Assembly (NCBI RefSeq): GCF_005239225.2
Contig: NC_133284.1
Coordinates: 28,940,339-29,004,338 of the forward strand
Length of the DNA: 64,000 bases
Source: Populus alba
Lineage: Eukaryota; Streptophyta; Magnoliopsida; Malpighiales; Salicaceae
Reading direction: 5' to 3'
Under the pieces are notes generated by a model that ran no database searches, was not told the origin of the DNA, and saw nothing but the letters and a program-made list of their open reading frames with translations. Made by a program: the position numbers and the translations under genes. Of the stretch, positions 44,901-57,305 are shown piece after piece. The stretch's first letter is position 1. Each line of letters begins with the position of its first letter.

Positions 44901-47640
44901 TGGCAATAAAAAGAATAAGAATCTAATCACATAGGAAAAAATAATATGAAGGATGATGAAATTGCAAAAAAAACTTCAATCATAAAAATTATCTAAAATA
45001 AAATATATAGGAATCAAAAGAATAAAAATTAAATTTAATAGATAAAAAGTTAAAGAAGAATTGAATTGAAAAATAAATAAATATTGAAAGATAAAACTAA
45101 AAAAATATTAATTTTTTTTTAAAGCAAACCAAGGCAAATCCTTTAAAACTAGGCTAATATTCCAAACCTGTAACTCGTTAAATCTTAGACCCGAGTTCAA
45201 TAAAAAAATCAATTCCCATCCAATTTAATATTGGAGGATGAAATTGATAAAAAAAATTAAATTTAAAAAAGTTGCTAGATAAAAAAGAAAATGCAATAAA
45301 AATAACGATGATCAAATCACATAGAAAGATATTTGAAGGAGAATAAAAATTATATAAAAAAAATTCAAATCTAAAAATGATCTAAAATAAAACAAATAGC
45401 AATTAAAAAAAATAAGAACCAAATATGATAAATAAAAAAACTAAAAAAAGATGAAATTGAAAATAAATCCAAATTTAGAAAGCATTTCAAATAAAAAACA
45501 GTAATAAAAAAGAACATGGTTCAAATATAAAGAGAAGAACAAATTGAGGGGCTGTTTTTTAAAATCTAGAGTGACATGTGTGAAAATCAAGGTAGAGATA
45601 GGAAAAAGAAAAAAGAAAAGTCAATCATTACCAAACCAAAGATCAAAACACCACACGTGCTATCGTGAAAGGGAAGAGTGCCTCATACGCTATTGACCAC
45701 CAGAAGTCACCGGACGTGTTATCTGGAAGTGATAAAAGTGCCCCTTACTTTGACACTTTTAATGTACACGTCAGTCAATTTTTTTTTTTTAATAATATTT
45801 ATATTTATTAAATTATATAATTGCCTTTAAGTCATATATACACACATATACACACCAAGGTTAAAGACAAAATAACCCTGGGAAGGCAATTTATTAATTT
45901 TATCTTTCTAGGGGTATTTTTTTTTGTAAGTGCACAGTGCTAACTATACAAAAAAAGAGAGAATGGATTTTAACAGTAGTTTATTATTTTTCAAAAGAGT
46001 AATTTGATAATTTTACTCTGTTAAAAAATAAAAAAATTGAATTATCCCAGTTGAATTTTATAATGATTAACAAACCATGTGAAAAATCTAAATTACCCCA
46101 CAGACGAGTTCATTGATTTTACTGGGAAGTGCAAAAAAATAGTCATATTTTTGTTGAATAGCAAATAGAGACTATAACCATTGTGTTTTAAACTTATATT
46201 TTAGCTTGCTTCTTTTTTTTTATTTTATCATATCACCCATAATACCTCAATCCAATATTACTAGATGCAAGCGCTAAAAACTAAAATATGAGAAAAAAAA
46301 TATCAAAGGGTTATTTGATATATTTTTTATGTTTTTTTTATTTTTCAAAAAAATAAAAATAATTTTGGTTGAATACTATCTATTTTGTTGCCTTTTATTT
46401 TGGTTGAATATTGCAGTGCAACAAATACAGTAAGTTATTTGGTAACAAACCAAATTACGTATTGTACTGCGGGACTCATTTAAAAATTAAGTTCGAAACG
46501 TTGTTTTTAGAAAGCATTTTTACATATTTTTTTAATTGAGTTTCATAAAACTCTGTTTGTTTTTGCGTTTTAAAAGTGCTTTTGAAAAAATTAAAATTTT
46601 TTTTATTTCAAATTATTTTGATGCGTTGATACTAAAAATAATTTTTGAAAAAATAAAAAAATTATTTTGATGTATTTTCAAGTAAAAAGTACATTAAAAA
46701 ACAACTACAACCACACTTCCAAACATAATTGATACCAAATATTTTATACATATTTTTTGTTATATATAAATCTCAACCACAATTTTTACTAAACATATAT
46801 ATAAATTAAACTAACTACACATAACCATATTTTTTTAAAACATATTTTTTTAAACCACAACTACAAAAACTACCTCTAAAACAAATACACTGAACCCCAT
46901 TAACAATTGCTTGTAGCTCCGCCCCCTCTCCCTGTTCCTCCAATAAACCAAGGAGAGCTAAGAGCTGCTTGTTAGTGAAGATTTCCCACGAAACCTGCCC
47001 ACACGTCAACATTAAATTCTGGCTTGCATTGACATTAGCATAGCACACTCATTATGGCAAAGTAAGTTAATTACTCAACTAAATAGCTGAAAAAGGAAAA
47101 GAGGAGAGAGTTCTTGGTATATTGTTTCCTTAACACAACAATGGCGATGAATTCAGGAAGATAAAAACAAAAACCGATGGTTGAAACACATTGCTACTTT
47201 AACAGATTCTTCAACTCAAGTTTTAATGCCTAAAATGTGTTTTTTTAATTTAAATAAAAAAAGAGAGGCGAAGAGGGTACAATCCGACTCTAAATAAACT
47301 GACGTGCAGCACCATGGAATTCTGTTGTTGTTTAGCAGTTTAGGGACACACGGGACGAGGAAAAACCAAACATCATTATCTTCTTTCTACTACCGATTTC
47401 TCTACATCAGTCGGTTATCACTTTGTCAAGTACCCATGTTCTTTTAGGATTGGACTTAATAAATAAAGTATTTTATTTCTCCTTTTCTTTGTAGGATTCG
47501 TACCCATAAAAGAATTTCTTTTCTTTTTTAATATATAAATATCTCACTGCTTCTAATAAAAGTCTTTCTTTTGATAGTTGATGCTCATCACTACGCATTA
47601 GAACAAAACCCTAAGGGTTCTTGTAAGGACCAATCGCCGC
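42000..47640. other. Gene-poor AT-rich region with dispersed repeats
   Basis: Holds three copies of the dispersed AT repeat (42625-42830, 43566-43745, 46545-46735). A diverged tandem duplication lies at 44690-45480, in which attaaatcctaaacccgagttc recurs with changes about 370 bp later. A (TA)n run lies at 43076-43090. A conserved-looking 39-codon fragment (43401-43520) is listed separately. A minus-strand 77-codon frame at 46815-47048 has no domain I know. Confidence 0.55.
43401..43520 (+). pseudogene. Short gene fragment, 39 codons, unidentified
   Basis: ATG to TAA reads as a soluble, coding-like segment (GYINSLDKGDYEACLTWLQE, then KLALVDLKTL) directly after GC-rich ggcgcggcggcgg sequence, in a 5-kb AT-rich desert. 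Composition and amphipathic pattern look like the first exon or a remnant of a real protein. I cannot identify it. Confidence 0.3.
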
Positions 47641-47658
47641 CAGATTGATCTCAGCCCA

Positions 47659-47667
47659 CTATAAAAG
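47659..47667 (+). promoter_or_regulatory. TATA box of the Pumilio gene
   Basis: CTATAAAAG lies about 400 bp before the start codon and is followed by a CT-rich leader (cctcttcttccatg, ctctctttcttt), typical of a plant 5' UTR. Confidence 0.6.
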
Positions 47668-47751
47668 CCTCTTCTTCCATGTTTTTCTTGTTTCTTCAAT
47701 GAAAATTGCTCTCTTTCTTTATCTATCTATTTCTCACACAATCTTTGCTGC

Positions 47752-47835
47752 ATGAAAACATGGTGCGCAAAGTTGTGTGCTTTGTTTCATAAAATTGATT
47801 TAGAAGATAAGAGAGGAAAGCCCCAACCTTTTTAA
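47752..47835 (+). promoter_or_regulatory. Upstream ORF (27 codons) in the Pumilio leader
   Basis: The first ATG after the putative start site gives a 27-residue frame, MKTWCAKLCALFHKIDLEDK and seven more residues, ending in TAA. Two further short upstream frames follow, at about 47838 and 47888. Such a leader would lower translation of the main frame. Whether this stretch is exonic is inferred from the TATA position. Confidence 0.45.
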
Positions 47836-48065
47836 CATGTTTTATGATTGAAAATTGAAGTTTTTGCAGTTTAGGAGTGGGCAATTGATGCTCATCAATT
47901 TAGCAGGTGTACAAGTTTTGATCTTTTCTAGTTAAAAAGTTAACATCTTGAAGCTGTAAGTAGGGTTTTGGCTATTTCTAACGTAGACAAGTTTTGATTT
48001 TGGAGACGGTTTAGGTTTTAGGGTTTGATTATAACTGGTGGTTGTTGATCAGTTATTGAGTTGTT

Positions 48066-51000
48066 ATGGGGGGTAATGATCAAGTTGGGGTTTTGAATAT
48101 GCTATCTGAATTGGGAAGGAGACCGATGGTAGGAGCTAATGATGGATCATTCGGCGATGATTTAGAGAAGGAGATAGGGTTATTGTTGCGTGAGCAACGT
48201 AGGCAAGAAGCTGATGATCGTGAGAAAGAGCTCAATTTGTATAGGAGTGGTTCTGCTCCTCCAACCGTGGAGGGTTCATTGAATGCAGTCGGGGGCTTGT
48301 TTGGCGGCGGAGGTAATGGTGGTGCCTCTTTCTCAGACTTTATTGGTGGAAAAAATGGGAATGGTTTCACGTCCGAGAAGGAGCTTAGGTCTGATCCAGC
48401 TTACTTATCTTATTACTATTCAAATGTGAATTTGAACCCTAGGCTTCCTCCTCCTTTGCTGTCGAAGGAGGATTGGAGGTCTGCGCAGAGATTGAAGGGT
48501 GGAAGTTCAGTCTTAGGTGGGATTGGAGATAGGAGGAAAGGTAGCAGAGCTGATAATGGTAATGGTAGATCAATGTTTTCAATGCCACCAGGGTTTGAAT
48601 CGAGGAATCAAGACAGTGAGGTTGAGTCAGAGAAGGTTTCTGGCTCACTTGAATGGGGTGGTGACGGGCTGATTGGTTTACCAGGATTAGGACTTGCCAG
48701 CAAACAGAAGAGCTTTGCTGAAATATTTCAGGTGTATTTCTATGATTTTGCTCAAGTCACGTTTCTGTTTGTTTGTAAATTTCTGGCTTTTGCTTATTGC
48801 TTTCTGGCATCAAGAATATCATTGGATTATTTTCCTTGAATTCCCCATTGTGGTATTCGGTGCTTCCTATTAAGGATTGGCACAATATTATTTGTGCATG
48901 GATGAAATAAATAAGTTTTTTGCTGTCCTTTTCTAATTTTCTACTTTGAATGTTACAGAAAATCAGTTTTTTTTTTTTTTTTTTTTTTACCTGGGTTATT
49001 TTATTTTTGTATCATTCTCTATGCCTTGCAATTATTTTGTTTTCAGTTTGATTGTGTACAAATGGTATTGGAGGTGTATTAAGAATGCGATCATGACAAA
49101 TTGATGCAATATTTAGTTATTTTTATTCTCGAATACAAAGTGAAGAAGTCTATGAACTGGTCGGTATGTTTAACTTGTGAACTCCGAGGAGCTTTTAGTT
49201 GTGTGGGATTTAGTTCTGTGTAAATGACGAGACCATTACGAGGCCCCATGCTAGACATACACTTTGAACTCAAGCTTTGATTGGGATACCAATTTCAAGG
49301 GCATTGTCTATGGCCTAAAAGTTGCCTTCTTTAGATTGTCCACTCCACTGTTATATTTATGATTTGGTATCTTATATCCGTGCAGGATGATTTGGGGCGT
49401 GCAACTCCTGTGACAGGGCCTCCATCTCGCCCAGCTAGTCGTAATGCATTTAATGAAAACGTTGAGACCTTAGGTTCAGCTGAAGCGGAGTTGGCTCATT
49501 TGCGCCGTGAGTTATCATCTGCAGATACTTTACGATCTGGTGCAAATGGCCAGGGCTCCTCTCCTGTCCAAAATATAGGCCAGCCTTCTTATAGTTATGC
49601 TGCTGCTCTTGGTGCCTCCTTGTCTAGGAGTACTACTCCTGATCCTCAACACGTTGCCAGGGCTCCTAGTCCATGTCCTACACCCATTGGACAAGGGAGA
49701 GTTAGCACATCTGAAAAGAGAGTCACTGCTAGTTCAAACTCATTCATTGGTGTCTCATCTGGTATCAGGGAGCCTTCAGAGTTGGTATCTGCGTTTTCTG
49801 GCATGAACTTGGCAACAAATGGTGGAGTAGATGAAGAAATCCATTTGCCATCACAGGCTGAACAGGATGTTGACAGCCATCAAAATTATCTCTATGGCCT
49901 CCAAGGCAGCCAGAATCATATGAAGCAAAATACATACATAAAGAAGTCTGAATCTGGGCATTTACACATGTCTTCTGTTCCTCAATCTGCCAATTTATCA
50001 TATTCTGATTTGGCTAGGAGTAATGGTGGTGGATCGAACCTCAACAGCTCATCTTTGATGGCTGACAGGCAGGTTGAACTACAAAAATTGGCTTTTCCTT
50101 CTGGCAATTCTTACATGAAAGGATCACCTACCTCGGCTCTTGGTGGTGGAGGTGGCTTACCTGCACAGTATCATCATCTAGATGGTATCAATTCATCACT
50201 TCCAAACTATGGACTGAGTGGGTATTCCATGAATCCAGCATTGGCTTCCATGATTGCTCAGCAGCTTGGCACTGGTAATCTGCCACCATTATTTGAAAAT
50301 GTTGCTGCTGCATCTGCTATGGCCATCCCTGGAATGGACTCAAGAGTGCTCGGAAATGGTTTGGGGTCTGGAACAAATCTAACTGCTGCTTCGTTGGAGT
50401 CTTATAATCTTGGGAGAGGGGGGAGTCCAATAGCAGGAAGTGCTCTTCAGGCACCTTTTGTTGATCCTGTGTATCTCCAGTACTTGAGGACTCCTGACTA
50501 TGCTGCTACCCAGCTCTCTGCTATTAATGATCCCTCAATAGATAGGAACTATTTGGGTAATTCATACTTGAATTTCCTTGAAATTCAAAAGGCTTATGGT
50601 CTTCTATCATCTCAGAAATCACAGTATGGTGTCCCATTAGGTGGTAAATCTGGCAGTTCTACTCATCATGGTTATTTTGGGAATCCTGCCTTTGGTGTTG
50701 GTATGCCATATCCTGGAAGTCCCCTGGCAAGCCCTGTCATTCCAAACTCCCCAGTTGGACCTGCCAGTCCCTTAAGACACAATGAACTGAATATGCGTTT
50801 TCCTTCTGGAATGAGGAACTTAGCTGGGGGCATCATGGGACACTGGCCCTTGGATGCAGGATGTAACATGGATGAAAACTATGTGCCATCCCTATTGGAA
50901 GAGTTCAAGAGCAATAAAACCAAGTGTCTTGAACTCTCAGAAATTGTTGGTCATGTTGTTGAGTTCAGGTATCTCTTGAACAAAAAAATATTATGTTCAT

Positions 51001-54000
51001 TCATTGTCATAATTTGTTTTTTATATAATTCAATGATTTGAGATCCCTTATGAGCAGTGCGGATCAGTATGGGAGCCGATTCATTCAACAAAAACTTGAG
51101 ACTGCCACAATGGATGAGAAAAATGTGGTTTACGAGGAAATCATGCCCCAGGCTCTTCCTCTGATGACTGATGTGTTTGGTAATTATGTAATTCAGAAGG
51201 TACCAGATATCTATGCTTTGTTACAGTGCACTTTGTTATGTTTTTATGGATTCCGCATATGAAAGTAGTAACTATGTATTTGTATGTAGTTTTTTCGAGC
51301 ATGGCCTTCCATCACAGAGAAGAGAATTGGCTGGCAATCTTTTTGGTCATGTTTTGACACTTAGTCTTCAAATGTATGGCTGTCGAGTGATCCAGAAGGT
51401 ACCATTAGTTTTGCTACCATTTTGCAATTTGATGTTACATGATACACCCTGTTACATCTTTGTTAGTGGATTATGGTACTATGGTGCCAGAAAGTATGCT
51501 TCTGAGAAAAAAAAATGTTTACTCCTGGTTTGTGTAAAAACAAAATGTTTTGGTCAAACAGCTCAAAGAATTCTTTGTCAGGGTTGTCCTCACCAATTTG
51601 CATAATGAAGTGTCTTGTATTCTCGTTTTGGGTAACAAGTTACCTATTCTGGAGGTGCAGCACTGCTTTTGTATTTGTCTCTTGCCTTCATCATTACACA
51701 ATAGAAGAGTGACTATGCACAAATTTATGGAGATCCCTAAAAACTCACCAATCAAATTAAGATGAATATGATTATCAGGGGCACCTACTGAAGTTGTTGA
51801 TAGCAAGTAACATGTTCTTTTGTTTATATTGTTTAGGCCATTGAGGTTGTTGACCTAGACCAGAAAATAAAAATGGTTGAAGAGCTCGATGGTCATGTAA
51901 TGCGGTGTGTACGTGACCAGAACGGGAACCATGTCATCCAAAAGTGCATCGAGTGTATTCCTGAAGATAACATTCAGTTTATTGTCTCGACATTCTTTGA
52001 TCAAGTTGTGAATCTCTCCACCCATCCATATGGGTGCCGTGTTATACAGGTTTGGAACTGTTTGCTTATTTCAAATGTACATGGACCTTTCTGGAAGAAA
52101 AGAAAATTACGTAACTGTTTCTATATTTTGCAGAGGGTATTGGAACACTGCAATGACGCAAAAACACAGAGTAAAGTTATGGATGAGATTTTAGGTGCTG
52201 TTAGTATGTTGGCGCAAGATCAATATGGAAATTATGTAGTGCAGGTTGGTTTTGCATTTCAATGACTCCCACTTCGGATGCATATAAGTTGCTACCATTC
52301 TTGTTGAGTGTTATAACTTTTGTGTCATCTAGATACTGGGTATGGGATATAAAGCTCTCTGCTTTATATAAAAAAGTTGGTCATGATGTTTGTTTAATCT
52401 ATAAAAAGCAGTACAGGTATTCTTGAGATGATAGGGAGTGTATTTTCTACAATCCTGGCTGAATCTCCAGTACTATCACCTTCATGTCTCATCCTTTATA
52501 TCTGTCAATATTTTAGGAATATACATTCCTGCGTTGCAAACTCTATTATGTGAATGACTTTCTTGTCATTATTCCCCTTTGAGATGTGGTTCTATTGTAC
52601 TTGAGCTTACTTCATTCACTTATTAGATAAATACCAGTCATCAATAAAGTGCAATCCACTGCTTCCCTCTCATTTCTCTTGCAAAAGAGTTATGTGCACC
52701 TGTGTATTTGTTTGAACTGCTTACTAATAACATTTATACATATGCAAGCATACTAATAACATTTAATCGATCCATATAAAAGCATCCTAATAGTATTCAA
52801 GACTTGGATCGCTTCTTATGGAATCTTAAATTGGGAGTAAACTCTAATTTCCAAGATACAGATCTTTATTCTTTTTTGCTTATGTCTCTCACCCAGACAA
52901 AGCGCAAGATGATGGAGAAATGACACTGCTTTCATTTCTTTTCTTAGTGTTCAATATGGCAGTTGGAATTCCTTCTTCCGATGCCAGTTATTTCCCTGTG
53001 CTATGTATTTTTAAAATTGCACTTCCCAAATATTGTTACTTAACGGCACTTCTCATGTTGTCTCTTAATATTAATCTCTATTGATTGATTAAGCATTGGC
53101 TTCTGTTTTAACAGCATGTGCTGGAACATGGAAAATCTCATGAACGATCTGCTATTATCAAGGAGTTAGCTGGGAAGATTGTTCAGATGAGTCAGCAGAA
53201 GTTTGCCTCCAATGTTGTGGAGAAGTGTTTAACTTTTAGTGGTCCTGCTGAACGCCAAATACTGGTCAATGAGATGCTTGGCACTACTGATGAAAATGAG
53301 CCTCTTCAGGTTTGCAACTTCTGTGCACTTTTGCAAGCTACAATTGAAGAATTTTCTCAGTTTCCACTATGCATGTTTGTGTGTGCATACATGTTTCAAA
53401 TTTTGTTTCTTACTGTTCCAAATTTTGTATCTTCCTGTTGCACGATTAAGCATAATCATTTCCCAATCTCATCTGCTAATGTTTTCCCTTGTCTGTTCAG
53501 GCAATGATGAAAGATCAGTTTGCCAACTATGTTGTGCAAAAAGTGCTGGAGACATGTGATGACCAACAGCGTGAGCTGATCCTTACAAGAATAAAAGTCC
53601 ATTTAAATGCATTGAAGAAGTACACCTATGGAAAGCATATTGTTGCACGTGTAGAGAAACTTGTTGCTGCTGGGGGTAAGCATTATTTTAATGCATATGA
53701 TTTAATGTAAGCTTGATTTGTGGATATGCTTGTCTGTAATTGAAGTAAATAACACTAGTACCTTGTCACCTTAGTTGTGGATCTTGACATGGCATATGCT
53801 AGTAGAGCTTCTAACTGTTGTCACGCAAAATCCCTGTGAACCCTCAGTAGAGCATAAGCTTTTGGATGAAAGATTGGTGCTCTAATAGCTGCCCCATGTG
53901 GTGCTACCTACCTGTTTCATATGCATCTTCAATTGCATCTCAAAGTTAGCTGCCAGTTTTTTTATTCATAAATTTGACCAAAGCAATAGTTGATGAGTTA

Positions 54001-54524
54001 TTTTGCATCATTGTGAAGTTCATATTGAGTTTATATTATACTTATTCAAAATACCATTAGTGGATCCTCTAACCTTGACAACTGTTTTTTATTACTGATG
54101 TGTGAATACATTTGCATTTGTATATAAACATATGTTTTTGCTTTGGAAAGTTGTCATACAGTATTCACCTTGCAGTTTACGATCTTTAATCCACTTAAAA
54201 AAAATGAGCCTATATTTAAATGTTTCATGAACAGGCTGTTGATTGGCAATATAAATGTAAAACTGGGACATGTTTTATGTGAACAAATTATGCTTTCTTT
54301 ACCGTTTACTCTTCTGATGAAAACAAAGCCTACCTAATGCATGCAAGATGAAGGTGGTACTGCTTTTTATAGCTAGTTGTTCTGAGCAACATCTTGTGTG
54401 CATGCATGCCATGTCAATTTAGCTAGTAAGACCATACAATTCCTTCCATGTCAATTTGGCTCTCATTAATTCTGAATTGCTTGCAGAAAGGAGAAGTGCT
54501 GCACAGTCCCTGCACCCTGCTTAG
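48066..54524 (+). CDS. Pumilio (PUF) RNA-binding protein
   Basis: Nine coding exons: 48066-48731, 49386-50968, 51058-51199, 51290-51398, 51837-52049, 52134-52244, 53115-53309, 53501-53675 and 54487-54524, giving about 1076 aa. The N-terminal half is the low-complexity NABP-type region of plant pumilios ([65 protein letters not shown]). The C-terminal 340 residues hold eight PUF repeats with base-contact triads SR-Q, NY-Q, CR-Q, NH-Q, CR-Q, NY-Q, SN-E and NY-Q. That is the code for a UGUANAUA-type site in mRNA 3' UTRs. It should repress translation or destabilise targets in the cytoplasm; the closest Arabidopsis relatives are APUM1-4. Exon 4 has one T too many after its acceptor (109 nt instead of 108), which shifts the frame if real. 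Everything else is intact. Confidence 0.95.
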
Positions 54525-55200
54525 TTGTGTTAGGAAAAAAAGTTTGTACAGCTAACCGAGGCTAGTGTGAGCTTCCTCTCTTTATTCCTTCCTGTTTGAT
54601 GGCTACGTCTCTACCCATCTCTTTAGACAGGTATGAGCTGTTTGAAAATAAAGTTGTTGCTTGTATCGGAAACTGTACATTCTGTAGTTTAAGGTTTATA
54701 CAGAGTTGAACAAGCTGAGGTTCAGATGTTGAATGCACACCTGATGCCCCCTGCAGAGGAGATAAATGACATACGAGTTTTTAAGGGTGTAAAAATGTCG
54801 GGGTAGTCTAAACGTGATATGTACAAAATGTTGGTATGTGAAGAGCTGTTATTGTTTAGGTGAGGGCAGAGTTTTCTTCTATGTATCCGGATTCGACCTT
54901 TTTTCTCTATTAAAAGTACATTTCTCTTCCGTTCAAGTATGGGTTTTGTCTGTGCGACAAAATTAGCCGTGGTTCTCTTCTTTCCCAGCCACTTCCCATA
55001 CTGGAGAAAGTGAACCTTCATTTTTTATTTTTCGTCTTTTATTGGTCTTCTGCGCTTGTTTTGGCCGATCAAGGTTTGATTGTTAGTTGTTAGACAGGGA
55101 AATCAATTTCCATCGTCTTCATTAAAGTCGTATGCATCCTTTGAATAACTATACATAAAAAAATGAAAAAGCATTCTCACACCAAAAGCAAAAGCAAGAG
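54525..55200 (+). other. Pumilio 3' untranslated and downstream sequence
   Basis: No further coding exon. Likely 3' UTR to about 55000, with AATAAA-like aaataaag at 54647. Frames on the other strand here are not convincing. Confidence 0.45.
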
Positions 55201-55240
55201 TGCGAAACGTATATGAACGTTGTTTGATAGGCCTACGGGC

Positions 55241-55415
55241 TCAGTCATCCTCTTCATCATGCATCATTGCGTCATTTATTTGTTGGTATTCTTTATATTC
55301 TCTCTACTTGCGAACCGCAACAGTTTTGAAAGGGTTGGAGACATGCTCAATTGCCATAATCCCTAGTTCCCTACTACACCGGGCTTCAATATGCAAAGTT
55401 TACAGCAGTTGTATC
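55241..55415 (-). pseudogene. Fragment of a protein C-terminus with in-frame stops
   Basis: On the minus strand one frame reads TLHIEARCSRELGIMAIEHV, SNPFKTVAVRK, stop, REYKEYQQINDAMMHDEEDD, stop at 55241. The acidic DDEEDD-like end and the conserved-looking core suggest the last exon of a real gene. Two stops (one before TLHI, one before REYK) break it. I do not recognise the family. Confidence 0.4.
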
Positions 55416-55984
55416 ATTATCTTCGTAGGTGAGACAACTCTGAACTTGAGTCTTGTAGGTCTGAAACCTGCAGTGTGAGTGAATTCACGAAACTGCAGCG
55501 CTCCAGATTGGCTTTAGTTGCCAGCTTGAATCCTGTGAGCCATGTGCAGTGCTGCTGCATCGCTGAATTTACAAACAACCCAACAACTCACTCCCTTCCC
55601 CTATGATATTTGGTTGAGCACCGTTACTAAAAAGGTCCAAAAAATTTCAATGGTGAAGAATCTAATCCAATTTCAAAGAAACTAATCCAATTTCAAAGAA
55701 ACTAACCAGTGACTGTTTCTTCTACGTAAAAGTTGGAGGACTATGACAAAACCCATGTCCTGTTGCAATTTCCATTTCTTGAGTTAAAGTGAATTAGTGT
55801 CTCCTTAACAATGGTAACATAGAATCAACTCTCAACAGATGAATGGTAGACAATAAGACATTTTCAACATTGCATGTGTGGCAAAAGTCACCGTGTATAG
55901 AAAGAATCAAGAAAAGCTCCAATATCTTCAATGTTGCAAAATTGGAGTTCACAAAAGACTAGTCAAGCTTACATTATACATGTG

Positions 55985-56765
55985 CTAATCATCAAATTCA
56001 TCATCTTCATTGATCTTCTGCCCAAATCCTCTTGGCCCAGACCTTGCTCTCACCTTTCTTTTCTTCACTCTCTTCTTCTTAGATTCCTCTTCCTTCTGAA
56101 GCTTCTCTGTCTCCCTCTTCTGCAAGAAATCTGTTACTCCTAAGTAGATTATCTGCAACCGAAGAAGCCACCTCAATTTAGCAACAGCCCACGTTCGAAA
56201 ATCACAACATTTATCAACCACAATAAAAGCCCATTATTTTTATTTGCCTTGGAAAGCTAACCATTTGAATTTTGATTATAGATGGAGCAATGCTAAAGAC
56301 AACTATGACCACAATTTCAAGATTGCAACTTTGACCATACAGAAAGCACCACCACCACCACCGTTATTATTATGTGAATCTTGAAAAGTAATTAGAATAT
56401 ACCCCAATAGTGAGAACGGATAGAGCAGCAAAGGCCACGAAAAGAAGGACTGATATGATATTGCCAACTCCATCACCATTAGTGGTGGACAACATCTGCT
56501 GGGTACTCTCCAGTGGGGTTGTATCTGAAGGCAAGACCTCTTCAGGGGTTGCTTTAATTTTCCAAATTTGGGCGCTCCTCCGATGAATTTCTAGTTTATA
56601 AAGAACAGTTCTTTTTGATGGTAGAGGATTGGATAAGGAGAGAGGGGAGGTGAGAGTTAAAGCTTTGTTGTGGTTGTGAATATAAGAGTGAGGGGGTTTG
56701 GTCTTGGTAATGGAGAGAAGATGTGGTGGAGCTAGTGAGATCATAGGATATGATGTTATAGCCAT
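55985..56765 (-). CDS. Small chloroplast membrane protein of unknown function
   Basis: Two exons, 56765-56403 and 56152-55985, join in phase at a standard GT-AG intron to give 176 aa. Residues 1 to about 65 are Ser/Pro/Leu-rich with few acidic residues, as in a chloroplast transit peptide. One long hydrophobic helix follows (NIISVLLFVAFAALSVLTIG, continuing as IIYLGVTDFL across the splice junction). The C-terminal tail is a charged helix (QKRETEKLQKEEESKKK) with a basic KKRKVRARSGPRGFGQK stretch and an acidic end. The plan resembles small thylakoid or envelope assembly factors, but I cannot name the family. It converges on the Pumilio gene. The upstream in-frame ATG at 56849 is less likely because MAITSYP is the better transit-peptide start. 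Confidence 0.8.
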
Positions 56766-57179
56766 GGGGCATCTGCTACTGCTTTGCCACTTGCTGCTCT
56801 CTCTGTCTCTCTCTGCGACACCCTGGCAAGAGAAGTCAGTGACTCCCAAGGATAGATAGAAGAAGAAGAAGAAGAAGAGAAATTATGGAATGGGCGATGG
56901 GCTCAAAACGCTGCAAAATCCCTTATTAGTCCTAACCAAGATTGGGTCATTGGGCTTCATATTTCGATAAATGAAGTTTTTATTTCTCTATGTTTTAATT
57001 ATTATATCTGTTTTAATAATGATATTCATTTTCTTTATAGTTTTATAAAAACTCACTTATTCGGTAATAAAATTTCTTCCTATATTTTTATACGAATCAT
57101 TCTTTGGTTAATTAACTTTATTTAGTTCATAAAAAGTCAATTTGTTTAAAGTAATTGTTACAAATTATTAAATTGTATA

Positions 57180-57305
57180 AAATACTTTTTTGTTTATTTT
57201 GAAATTTTTAGTTTTTCATATTATTTTGATGAAATAAAAAAATAAATTTTTTTTAAAAATATATTATTAAAATTATTTTTAAGAATTAAAATATTGACAT
57301 GACAT
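57180..57305 (+). repeat. Dispersed AT-rich repeat, partial copy
   Basis: Shares the attattttgatgaaataaaaaaat and tatattattaaaattattttt core with the other copies in the window. Both ends are degenerate. Confidence 0.45.

Noticed and set aside
49091..50001. Minus-strand frames across the Pumilio second exon
   Set aside because: Shadows of the strongly supported plus-strand coding exon.
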